Below, one piece after another: positions 1 to 13,600 of a DNA stretch of 64,000 nucleotides. The DNA lies in NCBI RefSeq assembly GCF_910596095.1, contig NC_056550.1, forward strand, positions 22,502,001 to 22,566,000, written 5' to 3'. The DNA is from Thunnus maccoyii (taxonomy: Eukaryota; Chordata; Actinopteri; Scombriformes; Scombridae). Position 1 is the first letter of the stretch; every line of letters starts with the position of its first letter. The notes beneath the pieces were generated by a model. That model worked only from the letters and a program-made list of their open reading frames with translations, was not told the DNA's origin and searched no databases. A program made the translations under genes and the position numbers.

Positions 1-880
1 CAAAGTCATTCATAATTAAATTTCCATCACTGGTAACAGCTAGGGAAAAGTATGCATGAACAGCGCAGCCAGACAAGCACTGTTATTGTTACAACAGCCA
101 CCTTTTCTGCTGCCTGGTGACCCGCTCCTGCCCCAAGAGAAAAATACATCTACCAATTATTATTATTACCTGATTCACACGCACAGCAGTCAGTTTCTCT
201 TAGCTCTCTCCTAAACTTAAGTTGTTCATTATTCTGAGGTCATAAACAGAAGGAGTGTTCCTTTCATCTTTTAGAAACTCCTCTGTGCAAACTTTGTTAA
301 AGCATGAAGTCACCTTTCAAGACACTCCCTGACATCTTCACCTAGTTTGTTGTGCGGTTTGTATAGAAAACAGAAACTTGGGTTTAAGGTATAAGCAGAA
401 AAGTGTTGACTATATCTATGAGGTCAGTGTGATGAATACAGCCAACAAGGTGTGTTTTCAGGGAAATATTAGTGCTCATTTTTTCGCCCACTGTCTAAGC
501 TCTCAAAAAAGAAAAAAACAATTATGTAGTTTGGTTAAGTGGTACTTAAATAAGGCAAATGCGTCACTGCCTGCTCCCAGGAACAAAAACTCACCTGTAA
601 AACCACAGAATTTCTTTGACTTCGAGTTTGTCAGATATTTTTACACAGTTCTTTACTTTTGTTCTTTTTCATGGCCCTTAATGAATTTAGCAATTTTGCA
701 TATCCTCGTTATTTGAAATGGACTTAACTGCCACTGTGGAAAAAAATAGTCAGGAAGGGAAGATGAGTAAGTGACAAGACAGTATGAACTTATGATGAAC
801 CTCCTTAGACTCATGCAAAATAAACCTGTATGTCATCACACGTGTCCAATATCTCCATAAAATTCCACAAAAGTTAAAGA

Positions 881-1330
881 GAAACTTGAGTATTTTTCAA
901 CCTGGACCCTTTTTTCCCATCTTTTTGTGTCTAAGTGACTAATGGGGACAACAATTTTTGAAATTGGTCCAGTATCACGAGATTTCAGAACAAGACTTCT
1001 CCTTGAGCGAGACTTGGTTAGACACAACAACAGACAGACCAGATCACTTGAAAGGTAAAATTTCTCTGTATGGTCCTTTCCATAATGTTGTCAGACACTT
1101 ATAATGTCAATGTGAGCCTGTCAGTGGCAAAAACAAGCGCTTTTAGTGGACTTACATTGACGGTGCACTATTGCCCAGTCGGATTACATCACAATTCATT
1201 TCACGGCTGCAGGCTGCAGCGCTCTCACTCAATACTGGACCAATTTCAAAAATTGTTGTCCCCATTAGTCACTTAGACACAAAAAAAGATGGGAACATAA
1301 GGTCCAGGTTGAAAAAATACCAAAGTTTCC
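881..1330. repeat. Foldback: ~100-bp inverted repeat with 255-bp spacer
   Basis: The sequence at 1231-1330 recurs as its reverse complement at 881-975 with only scattered differences. The shared core includes CCAATTTCAAAAATTGTTGT followed by CCCCATTAGTCACTTAGAC. It lies in plcd3 intron 1. It could be a foldback or MITE-type element, or two oppositely oriented copies of one dispersed repeat. No coding potential is credible in it. Confidence 0.8.
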
Positions 1331-1407
1331 CTTTACTAATGACAAAAGGTCAAACTGAATCACACTTCATCTCTACATTTTTTTGTTTTTTTCTGTGTGT
1401 TGCCCAG

Positions 1408-1619
1408 GGCTGCTGGACAATGAGGACATACATGTGATGATGAAGGGCTCCAACATGGTGAAAATTCGCTCTCCGAGGTGGCAAAAGAACCGAACCCTGC
1501 GGCTGCTGGAGGACGGACTCACCGTGTGGTGTGAGTCCACCAAAAGCTCCCGAAAGGCCAAAGCCCAGCAGACATGTAAGTACAGCTTAAACCGGCCTCT
1601 GTGGTCCAGGAGAGTACAG

Positions 1620-1659
<40 letters not shown>

Positions 1660-4600
1660 CTGGCCAGAGCACAGTACTCATCAGGAGAGAGGATTTAAGG
1701 TGGAAAAGAGGCAAAGGACCAAGAGGAAAAAGGGACTCAGTTATGAGAAGTGGTGAGGGTGAAGGAGGAAAAAAAGGAGCACTGAAAGTGAGTGCTCATG
1801 AATAAGAATTGTTCTTCTACAATGAAGGGTTTTCATCTTGCAGAGAGGAAACTTAAGCGTTATCAGATTAGGAGAAAGGGGCTTTGCCTGGAGGGAGACT
1901 TATCTACAGGGGAGTAATGTAGAAACAGATGAACGGGCCTTCCAAAAGTCCAGTAAAGACTGGGATGTGAGTCACTGCGCTCATTCAGCCAGCTCATTGT
2001 TCAGAGTTGTTGAGCTGTTGTATCCTGGCTTTATCTCATGCTCTCTCCTCTACTTTGCCTCATTAAAGGGATTGCTTGTTTCCTTGGTAAGTGAGGAGAC
2101 TAATCATGAGCTCTGCAGCCTGGCTAACTAATGATCATTTGATATGTATGCACCAGTTCATAAAATGGATACGTAGACTTGTTAAGAGTCAGGTAAAGTA
2201 TGCTGGATCACTTCTGACATGTAAATACATGTTCAGAAGGTGAAGCTGGCATGAGTTCACTAATGCAGGCGGTTCCCACGATTCACAAAAAGTGAACTCC
2301 GGGGGGTTATCGTGTATGATTGTGTTGTGGAGATGTGGAGATGTAATATTTAATCTTTGGGTTTTTTTACTGCCGATGAAGAGCAAATCTGATCACAGAT
2401 GAATTCGAAGACACGCAGCACAAAAGCCATCAAAGATTCAATTCACTCAAGCCAGAAAAAACAAGTCAGTCTTGATGGTTTCAGGGCTCAGCACAGAATG
2501 GAAACAGCTCTCGTCAAGGTTGTGAATGACCTTAGAATGAAAACTGATGAGAAAAAGCTCTCTGTGCTTGTCCTGTTAGATCTGAGTGTGCTGCATTCAA
2601 TACTGTAGATCATAATATTCTGCTGGACAGACTTCAGTACTGGGTTGGTCTCTCTGGCGCAGAGTTAATTGGTGTTATCATCGACTCTGACCTAAATTCT
2701 GAATGTCACATTAGAAACGTGACTAAAGTGTCCTTCTGTCATCTGAGGAATATTGCCAGAGTCAGACCGTTTCTCTCCCAGGCAGACACAGAAAAGTTAA
2801 CATATGCTTTTATCTTCAGCAGGCTGGACTATTGTAACGCTCTCCTGTCTGGTGTGTCTAAGAAAAGCTATTGGTCAGTTGCAGCTTGTGCAGAAAGCAG
2901 CAGCACGTGTTCTGACGAAAACCAGACAGAGAGCCCACATTACTCCGATTTTAATTTAATCAGGTCATTGATTACCTGTCTGTCACAGAGCTAATTTTAA
3001 AATTCCTTTATTGGGTTTTAAAACACTGAGTTTGAGTGTGTTTGCCTCGTCTTATCTGTCTGACATGGTTAAGACAGTATGAGCCTTCGAGGTCCCTTAG
3101 ATCCTCTGGCTCAAACCTCTTGATTGTTCCTGAGGTCAGAGCTAAAAGGCACAGATTTTGTTAATTACGCCCCAAAACTCTGGAGCAGTCTGCCTGAGGG
3201 CCTAAGGGGCTCTAAATCTGTTGAGACTTTCAAATGAAATCTTAAGACACATCTTTTTACCATCACTTTCTCTAACTCTATCTTTTTTTCTCCTTGTTTT
3301 TATTTTTTTATCATAAACGCTATGCTTATCTGCTTTTATGCTTTGTGTTGTATTGTATGGATGAATTGTGCTACATAAATAAAGTGTATGATGATGATTA
3401 TTATTATTACTGTATGAAGCTGTGTAGGTAGTTCCGGTTTTATTTGCCAAGGTTTCGAAACCTACTCTGCTGAGACTCGTTCCACCACCCTGATTCAGTG
3501 GAACTGGATTTGTGGTTAAGGTTTGGTTTGGTTTGGTTTGTGGGTGTTTGTGACATTGGAAATTTTAACAGTAGTGTTTCTTCCCAGAAACATTGTCCAG
3601 GTTACTCAGGATAATCCACAGATGTCACTGTGAATAGTGTTAATTTAAAAGAAAATAGAGCTCTCACTAGACTTCAAAACTGATTTTAAGAAAGTGAAAC
3701 TATTTGCATGGCTAAATAGGTCATAATTTGGTTGACCCGCCCTTTAAAGATACATCTACTGATTGGTGCTGGTGCAGAGGGGAATCTCTGAGATCAGGGA
3801 GTGAAGCTTCTCACTGACAGGGGAAAATATGCGTCTGGTTATATCATGTCTACCAGAGGAAGCTTCACCTTTTTTCTTCCCGTTTGGCCTTTTATCAAAT
3901 GTAAAGGAAAAGGGGAAACAATGCAACATTTTTTTAAAAATAAGTGATTTTAATGGTTTCTGTCACAGCAGGTAATGAGAAACATAAACTAAAGTAGGTA
4001 GAAATCAAAACATGGCAGGTCTTAGACAACTTGTTCAGTGGTCGTGTCAACAGTCAGGCATCCTTTAAGGTCCTATCTGTTTCACTTGTGTAAACACAAC
4101 TTTGCCCGCCACCTTTCACATACAAACCCAGGCCTGGCTCAAATACAAGATTACCCTTCCTGGAATAAAATCACAAACTGTTTTACTGCTGTTCTTTTTT
4201 AATAAATCAGGATTTTATGTTCTTTTTATTGGTATTGGTCTTTCTTTATTTTGGCAATTTAAAATTCTGCTTCCCAGAATATTTAAGCCATTGGATGTGA
4301 TGTAAATAATTCAACTATAAATGCAGTTATTCTCAGTAAAGAAGTAGCTTAAGAGGAACTTAATACACATCACCTTTTACTTTCAATTGCCTTCATTTTC
4401 AAATGAACACATTGTTTTACACTGCCAGTAATGGGAGTGATGTAATGGGATGTTAGGTTCGAGCATGCATGGTGAACCTGCTGATCAAGTTATTCAAGGA
4501 ATCAATATGAAGATGTCGGTACGTTAAGGAGGGCACAAATCTTGTTATTGCTTGCTATTACAGTATTTCAGTTACACCGGTGGCCTGACTTATAGAAACA

Positions 4601-7600
4601 CAGATGCCTGGAAGTATAAATAAAACAAGACACACTGATTGGGCTGTTAATGATTATAATAATATAAATTCTAAGAAGATGGTGGTTTAACAGGAACTCA
4701 TCAGCTCTTTTAACCTCAGCTGAGCTGTTTCACCTGCATCATATTTTATATGTTGGTCTTAAACTGACATTAAATTTCAATTCTTGGATGTGATTCTTAT
4801 CTTCGAGAAAAAAATGTAGTACTGCAAGATGGGGAGGCGTCGGCTGACATGCATGAGCTCAATCTCTCCTCCATCTTTTATTTTCTTCCTTGTTGCTTGA
4901 CCTTTAGCTTTCCCGCCTCCCCTCTGTCTGTCTCCTCCTTCCTGATGTTGGAATGCAGTTTAAAGCTAACCCCCTCAAGCCTTATAGATTGGGTGGCTGG
5001 GTAGGTTTGTGGGTCAGCGGGTGGCGAAGGCCGTCTTGATTATGCTGCAGCCGCGCCAGAAATAGATGTGAGTGGTCGAGTTGCAGTGTGTAACACTCCT
5101 TACGATGATGACAACAAGCAGTGTAGCTCCCCTCCAGTTAAATCACGAGCACAAGTTGTTTTTTTGGTTAGAGGCATTTGTTTTGCACATCCATGCTGTG
5201 GAACATGCTGTGAGAACTAGATAAAATACACAAATCATAAAATGTGTCCAGTGCAATACAGAGCATCCTCATAGAGAATAACCATTAAAGGAGATATCTC
5301 ACAAACTATAGCTTACATAATAAATTAACTTTGAAGGCTATAAGCTGTTAAACTGTATCACAAGAATATTGGTTCCTCTATGGAAATATTAGACAGGTCC
5401 TTTTAAACATACAGACAAATTAACGGTGACAAATTAAAGGAAAAACCAACATAAAGTGTCTTAGTAAGGTGTTGGGCCACCAGAACAGCTTCAATGCACC
5501 TTGGCATTGATTCTACAAGTCTCTACTGAAGGGATGAACACCATCCTTCCAACAGATATTCCCTCATTTGGTGTTTTGATGATGGTGGTGGAGAGTGCCA
5601 TCAAACACGTCAGTCCAAAATCTCCCATAGCATAGAAACATTAGGATAAAGGTGATCACTATGTACAGCTACGTATTGATTTGCAACCCTTCCCTCTAAG
5701 GGGACAAGTGGACCCAAAGCATGCCAGCAAAAAGTCCCCCACAGCATAACAGAGCCACCGGATCCCCACACTGTTGGGGTCAAGCATTCAGACTTGTTCC
5801 GTTCGCCACACATGCACTCACCCTCTTGTCAAGAATAAGGTGAAGGATGACTCATCTGACCGTATCACTTCATTTTCATTTTTTCCAGATCTCTGTAGAC
5901 CAGTGTCTATGGTTTTTGCACCAATGAATTCTCAAATGTGCATTCATCTTCATAATGAGGGGTTTATGCACTGCAACTCTACCATAATATCCCTCTCTAT
6001 GTAATTGTCGACGGACCGTTCTTGCTGACACAGTCTGATCACGTCCTGCGTTGACACTCTCAGTCACCCGAGGAAGAGTTGCTCTGTTTTTCTTTACATA
6101 TCGCACTAATGCACAAACATCAAGGTCATCAAATTGTCAACCGCAATTTCCAACCCTCTTTACTGATGTCTCTCCCATAGATCTAACCGCAGATGTCGCT
6201 TAACACTCTAGCCAGTTGATCAGTCTTTGTGACTGAAGCTCCTGCCATCTGTGCCCCAACCATGAACCCTCTCAAAGTCACTTAGATCTCTTGCCATTTT
6301 GATAGAAAATGGGAATCAACTGGGCCTGCTCAGCATTTTCATGCATGCTGCAGAGCTTGATTGGATGTTAACTACTTAATTGTACCACACAGGAAGCATC
6401 TGCATTCGTCATGTTTCTCCACTCATTTATTCCAATTTTTCCTTTACTTTGTCACTTGTCTGTATGTTCTTATGTGTATGTTCTTAATCAAATGTATTTA
6501 ATGAACTTAGACTGTATAACTGTCTCTGATGGCAGCTCCAAGCAGTGTAAGGGCAGAGTGACCACTTCAGCAGGCAGATACGGATATTGCAACACCGGCA
6601 GGCTGCTGAGCACCATATCTGTGTGTGTGTCCGTGTGCGGGATGAATGCTTGGCTCGGTTCCTCTTTTTCCTAGCTTCAGGTCTGACGCTTACAGTTCAG
6701 CGCTGCGCCTTATGCTCTAAAGCACTTGGCAGATAATACAACACTTAACACTTCTGCTGTTCCGCACACACGCGCATGACACTTTTACCATGTCTCTGGG
6801 ATAATTGCAATGGAGGAATGTGGAGTAATTTTGAAGAGGTGGACAGCAGAGGCTTTATGACCTCCAGCAAGAGAATGAGGCTATTGTCAGGGCAGAGACA
6901 CTTCTTATTGCCCAACTGAGTGAATACCACGCTGCAGGCATCTTAGTGCAGAAATAGACGAGCTCCAGTGCTGAATCAAGTGTGTTGTGTTAGGCTCAGC
7001 AAGGGAGTCAGTGTACGTTTGTGTTTGGCTGCCTTCGCTGGGCAGAAAGCGTTGCCCGGTTTCACCAGAGCCCTGCAAATACGAGATTTATTGAGATCAT
7101 ATCAAGTTGTAAATCTCAGCCTTTTCGGTGTCAGATAAGATGTTACCTCGATGAAAAACTCTGTTAGAGGATTATGTACTCGCAGAGCGGTGAAGTGTTC
7201 TTTCCAATGAATGTTCTCCTTAAGCAGAAGCAGGAAGGCTGAAAACCGATCAGACAGGAAAGTCAAATATAAGAGAAAAAAACATGAAACTTACTGTAGG
7301 TACAATGAATATGAATGAGAAAGTCGTCGCATTGCAGGTTAAAATTATCCTGTCGAGATGTGTGTTAAGTATGTGTTATATTTGACAATGACGTTGCCGT
7401 GTCAATCCGCCCGGGGAAATTTATGATTCCCTAAAAAAACTTGACGCTTGACCTTTAGCTGGTTTGCTTCATGTGTTATTTTGATCTTAAGCCAATGCTG
7501 TGTTTACACAACAACACAAGAGCTTTCTTTGGCCTTAACTTTCTTTTCTTTTCCTCTCCTCTCCTAGTCGCGGTGACAGAGGTGGAGTGCGTGCGTGAAG

Positions 7601-10600
7601 GCTGTCAGTCCGAAGCGCTGAAGCGGCTGTCCGGGACGGTGCCCGAGAACCAGTGCTTCACGGTGGTTTTCAGAGGAGCCAGGAAGAGCCTGGACCTGCT
7701 GTGCCCCTGTGAGGATGTAGCACGGCGCTGGGTACGAGGGCTCCGCACCTTGAAGGAGCGCGTGGCCAACATGACTCAGACGGAAAAACTAGACCAATAT
7801 CCTGCCCAATTTTCAATACGCTAGATTAAATATAGTGCAGCTGAGAGTGCATTGCTATGGTGACTGACTCTGGCTGTCACATGCACTATCCCACATCGAC
7901 AGCATAGCTAAGATGAGCAGTAATGACTAGATAAAAAAGCCCTGTCTAAATATAGTCTGACTATCACTGTTAATTACAATCCCTCATAGCCAGAGGATTG
8001 TGAGTGTAGGTATCAGGTAGAGCATAACATTAAGATCATCTCCACTCCTATATATGTTTTTGTCTCCCTCAGTTTCTTTCTTTCTTTTCTTCAATTGATA
8101 GTTTTGTGAACATACTGTACATTATAAATCAGCAGGGCAGTTATCTAGTTAATGCTATCTTCTATCTTTTGCTTTCGTTCTTCTTGTTTCATAGCTCTAA
8201 AGATGTTTATCTTAAATGGTTTATTATGTAGTTGTGGACTTCCTCTCTTACAGTTTGCACAACTGCACATGCACGGACTACAATTAGTCTTGTCGCTAAC
8301 AAACTGATTGACACATTTATGAGAGATTTCATGGCAAAAGCTTAATTTTAACTGGTAGTTTTTGGACTTTACAGATCGTCATGCTTAACTATGTAAACAT
8401 CAACAAAAGCTGAATCATGCTTTCAGTACAAGGGGCTTTTATTTCAGTTAACCATCATAGCCGTTTTCATGACTAAAACTGAGTGAAATTATTGTATTTA
8501 AAGGTCCTATGCTGTGAAAAAAAAACACTTTTCTTGCCTGGCTGCCTGAATTTGGGTTAGTTAAAGTTAATTAATTATAGCCCTTGATCAAAGGTACATT
8601 TTCAAACAGATTTTACTGGCACACATTAAAACAATAACCCTTTCAAGTTGGCAGGGAATGTAAGAAAAACCCTTGGACAGGTACACTCTTCCAAGTCAAA
8701 TAATAGGTTGCAAAAGGGCAATAACAATAAAAAGCCACAGTATGACAGAACAAAGAGTGTCTGATGTCTCTCCTATATATCAACACCCACATGATGAAGC
8801 ATAATCCAACTAAGATTTGAGTTTATCTCTGCACATTATGAACTCAGAAGCTCCCCCTAACTGTATGCTTAGACATTAGTCTTTAGGTTTTTTTTTCCTT
8901 AATCCTCTACACTTGGATCCGTGGCTATCTGCGGCGAGCGGATCAGAACCAGGATGGCAAGATGTGCTACGATGAAGTCAAGCATCTGCTACGGATGATC
9001 AACATTGACTTGAGTGAGCATTATGCCCGCTCTTTATTCAAGGTGAGGGCATGTGAGTTCCTAGTATCTGTATCCTGTGGTCAGTAAATATAATTCATGT
9101 GAGCTGAATTCTGATAGCGTACGAGTGTAAGAAGAGAGGGACTAACTGCACAGGGATGATATTTTTGCTAGTTAGGGTCGTATCAGCTTACTCTGACACC
9201 CTGGAGTCTAGAGTCTGTGTTCAATTACCAAGCCAGCGGCAAGCCAACCACCAGCCCCCCTCCCTCTTATCTTCTCTACAACAAATCAAGAGCCAGTTTT
9301 TTTCTTTATTGTGGAGGATTAGTGTCTGCTATGTCCCTCAGCTCTCTATTACAGCCGAATTGTTGGTTTTATGCTCCTTCCTGGTGCAATTTCCAGTACT
9401 GACCCTCCTCAGAGAACCATATTCTTAATGTAAGTACGCACAGCTGGGTTGAATTATTACAGAGATGTTTTCCCCACAGGGAATTTGAAGCACTCCCAAA
9501 ACAAAAGCATACCATGTTAGATTTGTGTCTATATTTTGCCCCGTGTGTTCGATTTTTTGTCTTTTCCACTCATCCCTCTCTCCCTGTATCCCAGAGGTGT
9601 GATCGATCTGGTGATGGTCGTCTGGATCACATAGAGATTGAGGAGTTCTGCAGAGAGCTGATGCGACGGCCCGAGCTGGACGCTGTGTTCAGACACTATT
9701 CAAGTAATGGTTGTGTGCTCTCCACTGCTGAGCTCCGCGACTTCCTGGGAGACCAGGGAGAGGACGCTTCGTTGAATCATGCTCAGAGCCTCATACTCAC
9801 CTATGAGCTAAATGACTGGGGTAGGTCCTAAAAGCACTCATTAAAGGCTTTAAAGGAATAGCACACAACATTTTCACCTAAGCACCAAATGGTGATTTAG
9901 GCTAAACCTGTGAAAGTTTATGCTACTCCAAAATCTGAGGCAAAATCCTCTGCTGCACAAAAAGTGATGCACTTTATGTTTCCAGCAGTGACAGTGGTTT
10001 GTTTAAAGGAGCTAGTTAGCGTGATAGCCACCATAGATGAAACAAAGAAGAACAAAACACCACCTATAAACGATTTCCAAGGAAATAACAGCGAGAAAGA
10101 AAAAAGCCTAAAAAGGGCCCATTCATTACTACAACCTACATAGTAAAAAAACAATATTCACAATGTAAATAAATATGATATACATAGGTTATATATCGTA
10201 TAAAAATAAAGCAAACTTATACAACAGAGGTTAAAATATGTTTTATGTGTTTTGTAGGATATTTAGGAAGGGCAATACATCATTTTAATCAACTGAGAGA
10301 AAAAGTTCCATAAGTTAGGATCATTTATCTTATTGAAAATTACCTCTGCTAATGAGTTTGGGAAGATGATGAAAATTAGATGTCTTCTTGATTAAGAGTG
10401 AATCTGGGAATTAGTTTGAAAGTAAGACAAGAATTGATCTGAAAGTTTCCCCATTTCTGAAATAAAGGAGCCGATGGGGTGCAAAGATTTGACAACTGTT
10501 TGCCTGCCAAGTGTTGTCAGGTATAGTAATAGCTATATAAAATAATAGTATATATATTTGTATATATACTGTATGTATTTGTACTCCTGCCAAAAAGGAG

Positions 10601-13600
10601 TACAAAGCCAGGCTCGAGCGTGCTTCAAGCACCAACGACCGTGCAGTGGTCTGGAACACACTCAAGACAATCACAAATTACAATAGGAAAAGCCCTGCAA
10701 TCACCCCTGGATGACGAACTCTACACCTTTTACATTAGGTTTGAGAGGTCCCCTATCACACATACACTGATGGCCCATTGTCTGGGCCACCCCCTTCACC
10801 TCAGGACCATCAGCCTACCCCCCTAACCCATCCCAAAAATACAATCCAGAGCCATTAGTTGCCTGCCTGACACGTCCAGCACATACAGTATGTTCGCTCT
10901 GTTCGTGGACTTCAGTTCAGCCTTCAATACTATCCTTCCCAACCGTCTGCACACTGAGCTACTACAACTGCAGGTACCCCGCCCCATCTATAGGTGGAAA
11001 TCGGACTTCCTGACCAACAGGAAGCAACAGGAAGCAACAGGAAGCAAAAGGTGTGGCTTGGCACCCACCTATCTGCCCTCCCTCACCATCAACACTGGAG
11101 CTCCACAAGGTTGTGTCATCTCCCCATATCTTTACACTCTGTACACCAGTGACACCTCCAGCCACCCTTCCATGAAGCTGGTCAAGTTTGCTGCATCAAG
11201 TGAGCTCACCAGAGGATTCCAGTTTTACAGAACCACCATCAAGAGTGTCCTCGCCTCCTCCATCACTGTGTGGTACCCTGCATCCTCTGCCCACACCAAA
11301 TTCAGACTGGAACGCATCATGCGAACAGCCAGGTGGCTCACAGGCCAGGAACAGGTGGCTGTGAGCCCCCCCACCCCACCCCACCCACACACACATGCAC
11401 TTTCACACACACACTGTATGGGATGGTACAACGTCTACCATGGACACATACGTCCTGCCAGGACTGTGCAACATGAAGCATACTGTACCATATATTATTA
11501 CTTAACTGTATATTTATTCTTGTTCCTAACTTGTATATATATTCTTATTTATGGTTATTTTATTCTATTATGTTTCTCCTCCTCCTCTCATTTTTCCTCA
11601 GTGTGCTTTTCTATATCTTATTCTGGTATTTTCTGGTTTCACTGTGTTGTGTAGCTAAGTCAAATTCATGTGTACATTTGGCAAATAAAGTGATTCTGAT
11701 GATGAATGTCAAGTTTTTTTGTGAGAGGAGGTGGCTGTAATAGTACTTTTTTATTGAAAGACTTAAATTAAACCATCACCAGTTTTTCTGATAAGCCCAC
11801 TAATTGATAAACAGCTTGATGAAAACATTTTGCCATTTGTTGCAGCTCAGAAGAATCTGTTTATGACCCAGAATGGTTTCGCCATGTACATGCTGTCCTG
11901 CGAGAATGATTTGGTAAACCCTGACCATAAAAGAGTCTACCAGGACATGAGCCGCCCCTTGGCCCACTACTTCATCTCCTCCTCGCACAACACCTACCTA
12001 ACCAAGGACCAAGTCACCAGCGCCAGCAGCACCGAGCCATACATCAGGTGTTCAGACACAAACTCATCAAACAGCACATATTTTATTTTTTCTATATCTG
12101 CTTGAAAATCTTTTATCTGTAATCATCCTGCGATGTGATATTAAGCATTCGTCTGTCACTGACAGGGCTCTGAATCAGGGCTGTCGCTGTGTGGAGCTGG
12201 ACTGCTGGGATGGAGATAAAGGCGAACCTGTCATATACCACGGCCACACTCTCACCTCCAAAGTGCTGTTCAAGGAGGTCATTGAAACCATCAACCAGTA
12301 CGCCTTCAAGGTAAGAGAAACCTGATTTGTTATCTTTTGCTGAAGTAAATCCTCAGCTCTGACAGTTTGCAAACTGCTCCTCCTTACTGCTAATGAATTA
12401 AGTGAGAAGTCAGTCAGTAAACACATCCAGATTCCTAACTTCTGGCCTTCACAGCTCCCTACACTTCTTGTGGTTACAGTTGCATACTTGGCACTGAGGC
12501 AACTGTGCAGTACTTTGACATGTACTATTGCATTACAGTGTACAGGCCTTGCATTGCTATTATGTGATCTAATTGCATTTTAATGGCTTGGCATAAGATT
12601 TTTTCTGCGTTCCTCCCCACAGGCGTCCCCATACCCTCTAATCCTGTCCCTGGAGAACCACTGTTCTGTAGAGCAGCAGGCTGTCATGGCCAAACACCTC
12701 CGCACCATCCTGGGAAGCAAACTGCTCACCAAGCCCCTCAGTGGCCAGCTACAGAAGAATCTGCCTTCTCCTGAGGTATAGAAAACACACACACACACAG
12801 CTGGAACCTTCTTCAAAGACCTCTGGCTGTCCAGTTTTCTAATGAAGTAATTTGTTCCCATGACCTTCTTTGCAGGAGCTAAAGGGGTGTATTCTAGTAA
12901 AAGGAAAGAAACATATTCCTCACCTGGGCCAGCTGGGCAGGACCAGCAGCTTTGCCAGCTCTTCAGGCTCAGATGATGAACAAGCAAGCAGCATTAAGAA
13001 CACACCCAAGAGGGTCCCTGCAAAGGTCAGTTCAAGACAACAAGTCATTATTTCTTTGCAAGCTGCCTGAGCAGCTGCTAACGTGAACTTTTTAGATAAT
13101 CAACCAATTTTCCTTTTTGTTTTCCTTTGCCCTTCCCAGGTCTGTCCTAAACTGAGCCCAGAGCTATCAGAGCTGGTGGTGTACTGCAGGAGTGTCCCGT
13201 TCAGCGGGTTTGAAAACACATCTGAAAAACTACCAAATGAAATGTCCTCCTTCTCTGAAAGTGACGCCCTCAGGCTCATCAAAGACTCTGGTACAACAGC
13301 AGACATAATTGCATCTTGACATTATAGAGAGAAAGTCAAAAAGATTTGTATAACAGAGCGTTACTGCTGCTGATTCTACAGAAAATATAATCAGCCTACA
13401 GTGTATCCTGGCATGTGATTTTCTATCTTTTCATTTGCAGGAAAGCTTTTTGTAAGACACAACAGCAGGCAGCTGAGCCGGATCTACCCCTCTGGCCAGC
13501 GCCTCCAATCATCCAACTATGATCCTCAGGATATGTGGAACGGTGGCTGCCAGATGGGTTAGTCTTCCAGATCGAAGCTAGGATGCTGTTCTCATTGTTG

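Noticed and set aside
1171..1437. Apparent shared peptide (GPISKIVVPISHLDTK) in two open frames at 836-1030 and 1171-1437
   Set aside because: The match is at DNA level because of the inverted repeat; the frames have no start context or family match.
7797..7824. Reading plcd3 exon on to the in-frame stop as an alternative end
   Set aside because: The tail PAQFSIR is unlike any PLC and starts exactly at an ATATCC U12 donor.
10890..11654. 254-residue open frame as a host gene
   Set aside because: It encodes reverse-transcriptase motifs A and B with a broken catalytic box and sits in a plcd3 intron with a LINE-type tail.
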